NCBI GenBank assembly: GCA_032209605.1
Contig: JASFXZ010000014.1
Span: 1,260,912-1,324,911, forward strand
Reading direction: 5' to 3'
Origin: Mactromeris polynyma
Taxonomy: Eukaryota; Mollusca; Bivalvia; Venerida; Mactridae
DNA: 64,000 bases
Shown here: in pieces, positions 63,001-64,000 of the stretch
How positions within the stretch are numbered: the stretch's first letter is position 1
How the letters are laid out: every line of letters begins with the position of its first letter
Position numbers and translations under genes: made by a program
The notes under the pieces: model-generated
Told to the model about the DNA's origin: nothing
The model's database searches: none
Seen by the model: the letters and a program-made list of their open reading frames with translations, nothing else

Positions 63001-64000
63001 CCAGGTCATTCTTAGCGCCTCTGTACCCTTACGTATGTACCATTGAGCCTCCTCGGGTGCCCTATGTTTAATGGATTGTTGTATTCCATGAGGTCTGTGT
63101 GAGGAGGCACTGTATTGTGGATGTGGCGTTCCCTGTAGCAACTTATTCTCTCTTTTACATTGTTCGTGGTGCATTTACGGTGTAAATATTTTGTTATGCG
63201 TTACCTTCTGTATTGTTCGTGTTACTGATCCTAGGATTGTGTTTACTATTGCAGCTTTCTGTAATCCTGATCCATGTGAAAATGGCGCCACCTGCAATGA
63301 AATAAAGGACGAGTGTGAATGTGCACCTGGATGTTTTGGGACATACTGTGAAATTGGTTAGTAACAGAGTATCTAGGACCTTAAAACAACATTTCATACT
63401 TGCTGTAATTAATGTATGTTAAGCGTACGCTACATATTTGACAGGAATGACATACATGCCGACGAGAATATTTTTTTTTTTTTTGAATGTGACATAATTT
63501 GCAATAAATCAGACAGTTAACTCCTAACTTTCTTCAAAGAAACTTCGGCCAGGTCCTTCTTAGCGCCTCTGTACCCTTACGTATGTACCATTGAGCCTCC
63601 TCGGGTGCCTTATGTTTAATGGATTGTTGTTTTCCATGAGGTCTGTGTGAGGAGGCACTGTCTTGTGGATGTGGCGTTCCCTGTAGCAACTTATTCTCTC
63701 TTTTACATTGTTCGTGGTGCATTTACGGTATAAATATTTTATTATGCGTTAACTTCTGTATTGTGCACTTCTGTATTGCTCGTGTTACTGATCCTTGGAT
63801 TGTGTTTACTATTGCAGCTTTCTGTAATCCTGATCCATGCGAAAATGGCGCCACTTGCAATGAAATAAAGGACGAGTGTGAATGTGTTCCTGGATATTTT
63901 GGGAAATACTGCAATACTTGTAAGTACCAGAGTTTCTAGGAGCTTAAAACAACATTTCATATTTTCTGTAATTAATGTATGTTAAGCGTACTTTACATAT
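1..64000 (+). CDS. Partial multi-exon gene: heptad-repeat plus tandem EGF-like protein
   Basis: This is the overall gene model; exons are listed separately. The parts join in phase: 3-3017 (ends phase 0), 3510-3648 (phase 0 to 1), then 63 EGF-like exons, all phase 1 to phase 1. The sum is 9,613 coding bases. The start codon, signal peptide and last exon are outside the window, so secretion is inferred from EGF modules and sequons, not seen. Extracellular proteins with repeated EGF modules on phase-1 exons are a known class (Notch, fibropellins, the EGF-repeat byssal protein of mussels), but none shares the heptad region as far as I can tell. I do not recognise the gene. Part of the array could instead be unexpressed repeats or separate genes; long-read cDNA would decide. 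Confidence 0.6.
3..2915 (+). repeat. Coding minisatellite, 21-bp unit, 139 copies
   Basis: The unit has the form AATAAAAGCAAG followed by GATGATGGC or GAGTCTGGC. Variation is almost all by substitution: GATGAT/GAGTCT, AAG/AAT before GAGTCT, AAT/CAT at the first codon, AGC/GGC at the third. (2901-3)/21 is exactly 138, so the register is unbroken. Larger blocks recur, for example the variant order around 590-760, 820-1000 and 1230-1410, showing growth by duplication of multi-unit segments. Confidence 0.95.
3018..3509 (+). other. Intron with three degenerate ~150-bp tandem repeats
   Basis: The donor GTAAGT is at 3018 and the acceptor AG at 3508-3509. The intron is filled by a three-copy tandem repeat, listed separately; I see nothing else in it. 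Confidence 0.6.
3080..3505 (+). repeat. Three diverged tandem copies, period about 150-160 bp
   Basis: The shared core TTAGATATCCATAAGAGCTC is at 3121 and 3270, with a diverged form at 3430. It is followed in each copy by a stretch matching 'cagatccgcccatgcatg' (near 3161, 3310 and 3469). The third copy runs up to the acceptor of the next exon. Confidence 0.75.
3510..3648 (+). CDS. Cysteine-rich exon, unknown module
   Basis: The acceptor at 3508-3509 keeps phase 0 from the heptad exon. The donor GTACGT at 3649 leaves phase 1, as the first EGF exon requires. The 46 codons start Y-Y-T-C-P-Y-G and have cysteines spaced C-x8-C-C-x4-C-x7-C-x16-C-x2, with a further Cys codon split across the donor (T|GT, completed by GT at 5400). 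I do not recognise the module. The acceptor's pyrimidine tract is weak, so the start is less sure than the end; the phase fit at both ends is the main support. Confidence 0.55.
4187..4356. mobile_element. MITE-like palindromic element, ~170 bp
   Basis: The left arm from 4187 (TAAGTGACGACATTTC...) is the imperfect reverse complement of the right arm ending at 4356 (...GAAATGACGTCACTTA), over about 40 bp. Inside, CCATACGG (near 4256) pairs with CCGTATGG (near 4280). Such a long hairpin without coding capacity is typical of miniature inverted-repeat elements. I could not settle a target duplication. Confidence 0.6.
4819..4863. repeat. Short tandem repeat around 'ATAACATTGA'
   Basis: Three imperfect copies of a 14-17-bp unit (ATTAACATAACATTGAATAA-like) lie in the intron. 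There is no sign of function. Confidence 0.6.
5400..5498 (+). CDS. EGF-like exon 1 (divergent)
   Basis: The acceptor TTATTGCAG ends at 5399 and the donor GTAAGT is at 5499; the exon is 99 bp, phase 1 in and out. It reads YCTDLDQC, then a cysteine-free nine-residue gap, then C-N-C and T-D-S-E-Y-I-G-D-F-C, the typical C4-x-C5-x8-C6 tail. The usual C3 is missing, but the codon split with the previous exon gives an extra Cys two residues before the first one, so six cysteines remain. The junction with the next exon makes a sequon N-E-T. Confidence 0.8.
5499..6303 (+). other. Intron, with a relic of the downstream cassette
   Basis: Bases 5925-5962 match, with a few changes, the 38 bases at 7684-7721 near the end of the GATATACT cassette. 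I see nothing else here. Confidence 0.55.
6304..6405 (+). CDS. EGF-like exon 2 (canonical)
   Basis: 102 bp, phase 1 to 1; AG at 6302-6303 and donor GTAAGT at 6406. Cysteines are C-x4-C-x5-C-x6-C-x-C-x8-C, a textbook EGF module. C-D-S-S-P-C fits the O-glucose consensus (C1-x-S-x-P-C2), and C-E-N-G-G-T-C fits the O-fucose consensus (C2-x4-T-C3). N-C-T near C5 is an N-glycosylation sequon. This is the closest relative of the L/P/V exons before the array and perhaps resembles their ancestor. Confidence 0.88.
6406..7151 (+). other. Intron with a 60-bp tandem duplication
   Basis: Non-coding apart from the duplication at 6591-6710. Confidence 0.55.
6591..6710 (+). repeat. Perfectly sized 60-bp tandem duplication
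   Basis: 6591-6650 and 6651-6710 differ at a single base (CATTAATTTG versus CATAAATTTG). This is a recent local duplication in the intron. Confidence 0.95.
7152..7289 (+). CDS. EGF-like exon 3 (long, seven cysteines)
   Basis: 138 bp, phase 1 to 1; AG at 7150-7151, donor GTATTG at 7290. Cysteines are C-x11-C-x4-C-x10-C-x-C-x3-C-x4-C. The extra Cys three residues after C5 (Y-E-G-C-S-G-E-R-C) is in the same place as in the L and P exons of the array (A-P-G-C-F-G-T-Y-C). That supports common descent and shows the seventh cysteine is old. N-C-S before C5 is a sequon. Confidence 0.83.
7290..8027 (+). other. Intron or alternative region before the array; first array unit begins about 7499
   Basis: Similarity to the later units starts at about 7499 and differs from them by a 10-bp deletion near 7545. 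The GATATACT cassette lies at 7621-7721. Confidence 0.6.
7621..7721 (+). other. Candidate alternative terminal exon (GATATACT cassette), first copy
   Basis: A strong acceptor (TTTTTGTATTTCTTTTGCAG) ends at 7620. Read in phase 1 after the exon ending at 7289 (G|GA), it codes for GYTELHENMYSRRLSQ and 17 more residues, then TAA at 7719-7721. No good phase-1 donor is seen inside: GT at 7663 and 7696 fit the phase but are poor sites. If used, it would be a terminal exon giving a short protein with three EGF modules. No clear poly(A) signal follows closely. Confidence 0.35.
8028..8129 (+). CDS. EGF-like exon, type L, unit 1
   Basis: Reference L exon: 102 bp, phase 1 to 1, acceptor CTATTGCAG, donor GTTAGT at 8130. 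Cysteines C-x4-C-x5-C-x6-C-x-C-x3-C-x4-C; first loop C-N-P-D-L-C. C-E-N-G-A-T-C fits the O-fucose consensus. There is no Ser for O-glucose and no calcium-binding signature (D-x-D/N-E-C) before C1. The extra Cys makes seven, leaving one without an EGF partner. Confidence 0.92.
8225..8245. repeat. Short ACATGT-type palindromic repeat after L exons
   Basis: ACATACATGTACATGTACATG is found 96-116 bp after each L exon but is reduced to ACATACATG after P and V exons. It is a handy marker of L-type sub-repeats, with no known role. Confidence 0.7.
8588..8689 (+). CDS. EGF-like exon, type P, unit 1
   Basis: Reference P exon: differs from L by CTA to CCA, giving C-N-P-D-P-C. It keeps the extra Cys (A-P-G-C-F-G-T-Y-C) and the GTTAGT donor at 8690. 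The L-P junction codon is G|CT (Ala). Confidence 0.92.
9151..9252 (+). CDS. EGF-like exon, type V, unit 1
   Basis: Reference V exon: canonical six cysteines, because the tail is C-V-P-G-Y-F-G-K-Y-C-N-T (Tyr where L/P have the extra Cys). Donor is the strong GTAAGT at 9253. Joined to the next L exon, the split codon is T|CT (Ser), so the linker reads C-N-T-S-F-C and contains a sequon. Confidence 0.92.
9253..10759 (+). other. EGF-free tail and long intron of the unit (unit 1 as example)
   Basis: Between a V exon and the next L exon lie about 1.5 kb. They hold the end of the EGF sub-repeat (to about 9450), about 750 bp of unique non-coding sequence, the transposon target CACACCGG (near 10208), the GATATACT cassette, and a copy of the intron sub-repeat. 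No domain or RNA gene is recognisable in the unique part. The same tail occurs in every unit. Confidence 0.6.
10760..10861 (+). CDS. EGF-like exon, type L, unit 2
   Basis: Same coding sequence as L of unit 1. Confidence 0.9.
11320..11421 (+). CDS. EGF-like exon, type P, unit 2
   Basis: P form. The intron after it carries markers shared only with unit 4 (AACATAG, ATATCATAC). Confidence 0.9.
11883..11984 (+). CDS. EGF-like exon, type V, unit 2
   Basis: V form, strong GTAAGT donor. Confidence 0.9.
13492..13593 (+). CDS. EGF-like exon, type L, unit 3
   Basis: L form. The acceptor tract reads GTGTTTTCTATTGCAG, a marker shared with units 5 and 7. Confidence 0.9.
14052..14153 (+). CDS. EGF-like exon, type P, unit 3
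   Basis: P form; the upstream intron has TTTTGCTATGCG, as in units 5 and 7. Confidence 0.9.
14615..14716 (+). CDS. EGF-like exon, type V, unit 3
   Basis: V form; the upstream intron has CTCGTATTACTG, as in units 5 and 7. Confidence 0.9.
16225..16326 (+). CDS. EGF-like exon, type L, unit 4
   Basis: L form; the cassette upstream has one extra C in its C-run. Confidence 0.9.
16785..16886 (+). CDS. EGF-like exon, type P, unit 4
   Basis: P form with the unit-2 intron markers, 5,465 bp from its twin. Confidence 0.9.
17348..17449 (+). CDS. EGF-like exon, type V, unit 4
   Basis: V form, 5,465 bp from its unit-2 twin. Confidence 0.9.
18957..19058 (+). CDS. EGF-like exon, type L, unit 5
   Basis: L form with the unit-3 acceptor marker. 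Confidence 0.9.
19517..19618 (+). CDS. EGF-like exon, type P, unit 5
   Basis: P form, twin of unit 3. Confidence 0.9.
20080..20181 (+). CDS. EGF-like exon, type V, unit 5
   Basis: V form, twin of unit 3. Confidence 0.9.
21690..21791 (+). CDS. EGF-like exon, type L, unit 6
   Basis: L form; the intron after it has GGTGCCCCATG, shared with unit 8 only. Confidence 0.9.
22250..22351 (+). CDS. EGF-like exon, type P, unit 6
   Basis: P form; the downstream intron has GACACACATGCC, shared with unit 8. Confidence 0.9.
22813..22914 (+). CDS. EGF-like exon, type V, unit 6
   Basis: V form; the tail after it has ATTAAAAGTTTATGG and CAGGCTTTAC, shared with unit 8. Confidence 0.9.
24422..24523 (+). CDS. 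EGF-like exon, type L, unit 7
   Basis: L form with the unit-3/5 acceptor marker. Confidence 0.9.
24982..25083 (+). CDS. EGF-like exon, type P, unit 7
   Basis: P form, third member of the unit-3 group. Confidence 0.9.
25545..25646 (+). CDS. EGF-like exon, type V, unit 7
   Basis: V form, third member of the unit-3 group. Confidence 0.9.
27154..27255 (+). CDS. EGF-like exon, type L, unit 8
   Basis: L form, twin of unit 6. Confidence 0.9.
27714..27815 (+). CDS. EGF-like exon, type P, unit 8
   Basis: P form, twin of unit 6. Confidence 0.9.
28277..28378 (+). CDS. EGF-like exon, type V, unit 8
   Basis: V form, twin of unit 6. Confidence 0.9.
29885..29986 (+). CDS. EGF-like exon, type L, unit 9 (first)
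   Basis: L form; first EGF exon of the five-exon unit. Confidence 0.9.
30445..30546 (+). CDS. EGF-like exon, type P, unit 9 (first)
   Basis: P form, followed by a chimeric intron that leads to another L exon instead of V. Confidence 0.9.
30994..31095 (+). CDS. EGF-like exon, type L, unit 9 (second)
   Basis: Extra L exon; the upstream intron switches from P-V type to L-leader type (TGCGTACACGTCTG). Confidence 0.9.
31554..31655 (+). CDS. EGF-like exon, type P, unit 9 (second)
   Basis: P form with the silent change TGC to TGT at C2; the downstream intron has a T-run of about 16. Confidence 0.9.
32117..32218 (+). CDS. EGF-like exon, type V, unit 9
   Basis: V form; the transposon lies in the tail that follows. 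Confidence 0.9.
33173..33180. other. Target-site duplication CACACCGG (left, copy 1)
   Basis: The empty site reads AATTCACACCGGCCCTGTG in uninterrupted units (for example near 10208). The right partner is at 35629-35636. Confidence 0.85.
33189..33421. repeat. Left subterminal array of GACTTTTCAACCCC (copy 1)
   Basis: About 11 copies, some with one or two changes, separated by 1-12 bases. Such clustered subterminal motifs are usually transposase binding sites. The second copy is at 47680-47912. Confidence 0.85.
33803..33876 (+). repeat. Internal direct repeat of the transposon, first member
   Basis: About 70 bp (TTGACAGTGAAATG ... AAAACGATGCGTATT) recurs at 35240-35311 with a few changes. 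The pair is also at 48294-48367 and 49731-49802 in copy 2. Confidence 0.8.
34319..35224. repeat. Internal inverted repeat arms inside the transposon
   Basis: 34319-34352 (CAGAAAATACGGCACTATCC...) is the reverse complement of 35191-35224 with one mismatch. About 840 bp lie between the arms, including the tRNA-like relic. This may be a nested older element. It is also present 14,491 bp later. Confidence 0.75.
34741..34790 (+). other. tRNA-like / SINE-type relic with B box (copy 1)
   Basis: GGGTTCAAATCCC at 34767-34779 is a full match to the RNA polymerase III B box and tRNA T-arm, followed by an acceptor-like GCTAGGCCCA. Upstream TTGC-CGTACAT-GCAA could be an anticodon hairpin but lacks the usual T at position 33. 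I do not see a matching 5' half, so it is not a working tRNA; a tRNA-derived SINE remnant is likely. Confidence 0.5.
35449..35620. repeat. Right subterminal array of GGGGTTGAAAAGTC (copy 1)
   Basis: About 8 copies of the reverse complement of the left motif, so the two arrays face each other. The second copy is at 49940-50111. Confidence 0.85.
36182..36283 (+). CDS. EGF-like exon, type L, unit 10
   Basis: L form, first EGF exon after the transposon; the intron between V of unit 9 and this exon is about 4 kb. Confidence 0.9.
36742..36843 (+). CDS. EGF-like exon, type P, unit 10
   Basis: P form; the upstream intron has TTATGTGTTACC, as in units 11, 12 and 14-16. Confidence 0.9.
37305..37406 (+). 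CDS. EGF-like exon, type V, unit 10
   Basis: V form; the downstream tail has GCGTGCTTTAC, as in units 11, 14 and 15. Confidence 0.9.
38913..39014 (+). CDS. EGF-like exon, type L, unit 11
   Basis: L form; the upstream intron has CAGGCCTTTCTTAG, shared only with unit 15. Confidence 0.9.
39473..39574 (+). CDS. EGF-like exon, type P, unit 11
   Basis: P form. Confidence 0.9.
40036..40137 (+). CDS. EGF-like exon, type V, unit 11
   Basis: V form; CATTTTATAT follows in the intron, shared with unit 15. Confidence 0.9.
41644..41745 (+). CDS. EGF-like exon, type L, unit 12
   Basis: L form with a silent ACC to ACA change before C3, shared only with unit 16. Confidence 0.9.
42204..42305 (+). CDS. EGF-like exon, type P, unit 12
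   Basis: P form; GTTAGTGATCC upstream is shared with unit 16. Confidence 0.9.
42767..42868 (+). CDS. EGF-like exon, type V, unit 12
   Basis: V form. Confidence 0.9.
44376..44477 (+). CDS. EGF-like exon, type L, unit 13 (first)
   Basis: L form; exactly 14,491 bp from its twin in unit 9. Confidence 0.9.
44936..45037 (+). CDS. EGF-like exon, type P, unit 13 (first)
   Basis: P form, followed by the same chimeric intron as in unit 9. Confidence 0.9.
45485..45586 (+). CDS. EGF-like exon, type L, unit 13 (second)
   Basis: Extra L exon, twin of 30994. Confidence 0.9.
46045..46146 (+). CDS. EGF-like exon, type P, unit 13 (second)
   Basis: P form with TGT at C2, twin of 31554. Confidence 0.9.
46608..46709 (+). 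CDS. EGF-like exon, type V, unit 13
   Basis: V form; the second transposon copy follows in the tail. Confidence 0.9.
47672..50119. mobile_element. Same transposon, copy 2 (carried by the 14.5-kb duplication)
   Basis: Same site in the unit tail, same CACACCGG duplication (right copy 50120-50127) and apparently the same sequence as copy 1. It was therefore copied with its surroundings rather than inserted again. Confidence 0.85.
49232..49281 (+). other. tRNA-like / SINE-type relic with B box (copy 2)
   Basis: Copy of 34741-34790 in the second transposon; B box at 49258-49270. Confidence 0.5.
50673..50774 (+). CDS. EGF-like exon, type L, unit 14
   Basis: L form, twin of unit 10. Confidence 0.9.
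51233..51334 (+). CDS. EGF-like exon, type P, unit 14
   Basis: P form, twin of unit 10; the CTCCTGGGGTGCC marker in the next intron is present in both. Confidence 0.9.
51796..51897 (+). CDS. EGF-like exon, type V, unit 14
   Basis: V form, twin of unit 10. Confidence 0.9.
53404..53505 (+). CDS. EGF-like exon, type L, unit 15
   Basis: L form, twin of unit 11. Confidence 0.9.
53964..54065 (+). CDS. EGF-like exon, type P, unit 15
   Basis: P form, twin of unit 11. Confidence 0.9.
54527..54628 (+). CDS. EGF-like exon, type V, unit 15
   Basis: V form, twin of unit 11. Confidence 0.9.
56135..56236 (+). CDS. EGF-like exon, type L, unit 16
   Basis: L form with ACA before C3, twin of unit 12. Confidence 0.9.
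56695..56796 (+). CDS. EGF-like exon, type P, unit 16
   Basis: P form, twin of unit 12. Confidence 0.9.
57258..57359 (+). CDS. EGF-like exon, type V, unit 16
   Basis: V form, twin of unit 12. Confidence 0.9.
58867..58968 (+). CDS. EGF-like exon, type L, unit 17
   Basis: L form; the following intron no longer shares the unit-13 markers, so the 14.5-kb copy has ended. Confidence 0.9.
59427..59528 (+). CDS. EGF-like exon, type P, unit 17 (first)
   Basis: P form; the next intron has TATTTAACAGG and leads to a second P exon. Confidence 0.9.
59975..60076 (+). CDS. EGF-like exon, type P, unit 17 (second)
   Basis: Extra P exon; keeps TGC at C2, unlike the second P of units 9, 13 and 18. A T-run follows in the intron. 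Confidence 0.9.
60538..60639 (+). CDS. EGF-like exon, type V, unit 17
   Basis: V form. Confidence 0.9.
62147..62248 (+). CDS. EGF-like exon, type L, unit 18
   Basis: L form, 3,280 bp from the previous L exon. Confidence 0.9.
62707..62808 (+). CDS. EGF-like exon, type P, unit 18 (first)
   Basis: P form; the TATTTAACAGG marker follows, as in unit 17. Confidence 0.9.
63255..63356 (+). CDS. EGF-like exon, type P, unit 18 (second)
   Basis: Extra P exon with TGT at C2, as in units 9 and 13. Confidence 0.9.
63818..63919 (+). CDS. EGF-like exon, type V, unit 18 (last in window)
   Basis: V form; the unit tail is cut by the window end at 64000, so more exons probably follow. Confidence 0.9.

Larger units (their letters stand above)
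7499..64000 (+). repeat. Hierarchical tandem array of 18 EGF units (2.73-kb period)
   Basis: L exons start at 8028, 10760, 13492, 16225, 18957, 21690, 24422, 27154, 29885, 36182, 38913, 41644, 44376, 50673, 53404, 56135, 58867 and 62147. Usual spacing is 2731-2733 bp. Exceptions are the transposon insertions (units 9-10 and 13-14), the extra 1,109-bp L+P pair in units 9 and 13, and the extra 548 bp in units 17 and 18. Introns are as well conserved as exons by eye, which points to recent homogenisation. The array continues past the window end. Confidence 0.97.

Noticed and set aside
8028..63919. Calcium-binding EGF modules
   Set aside because: No acidic D-x-(D/N)-E/Q signature before C1, and no hydroxylation motif between C3 and C4.
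8028..63919. O-GlcNAc (EOGT) sites between C5 and C6
   Set aside because: Phe is followed by Gly, not by the Ser/Thr-Gly that the consensus needs.
7499..64000. CRISPR array or bacterial repeat system
   Set aside because: Repeat units are hundreds to thousands of bases long, contain spliced EGF exons, and lack the short repeat/unique spacer pattern.

Overview
The window is eukaryotic, most likely from an invertebrate animal. The genes are split by introns with GT/AG borders, the EGF-like exons all have phase 1 at both ends, the introns are AT-rich, and there is a tRNA-like relic and a non-autonomous DNA transposon. A mollusc or another lophotrochozoan would fit, but that is a guess. I see no bacterial or phage genes.

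On the + strand the whole window reads as part of one very large gene; both ends lie outside it. (1) Bases 1-3017 are the 3' part of a giant exon, open in the frame that starts at base 3. It holds 139 tandem 21-bp units without one indel, coding for heptapeptides such as NKSKDDG, NKSKESG, NKSNESG and HKSKDDG. Most units contain an N-glycosylation sequon. The exon ends at a clean donor in phase 0. (2) Base 3510 begins a small cysteine-rich exon (phase 0 in, phase 1 out). (3) Three divergent EGF-like exons follow at 5400, 6304 and 7152. (4) From about 7499 to the window end there is a hierarchical tandem array with 60 nearly identical 102-bp EGF-like exons in three forms, here called L, P and V. 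All 63 EGF-like exons have phase 1 at both ends, so any number can be joined in frame. Joined as read here, the window codes for about 3,200 residues.

The array is nested. The basic sub-repeat is one EGF exon plus about 450 bp of intron (548-563 bp). Three of these (L, P, V) plus an EGF-free tail of about 1.5 kb form a 2.73-kb unit, with 18 units in the window. Units 2-8 alternate as 5.46-kb dimers. A block of 14,491 bp (about 29.6-44.09 kb) is repeated almost perfectly at about 44.09-58.6 kb. Units 9 and 13 (LPLPV) and 17 and 18 (LPPV) carry extra exons joined by chimeric introns, the footprint of unequal crossing-over.

A 2,448-bp transposon with 8-bp target duplications and arrays of a 14-bp subterminal motif sits in the tail after unit 9. 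Its copy after unit 13 was carried there by the 14.5-kb duplication. Each unit also has a cassette with a strong acceptor (GATATACT...). If it were spliced after a V exon, a TGA stop would form at the junction.

The predicted product is a secreted or cell-surface protein: a heavily glycosylated, flexible heptad-repeat region, then a cysteine-rich module, then more than 60 EGF modules. Nearly every EGF module has an O-fucose consensus, and two of three types carry a seventh cysteine. An adhesive, matrix or mucus-like role is inference only.
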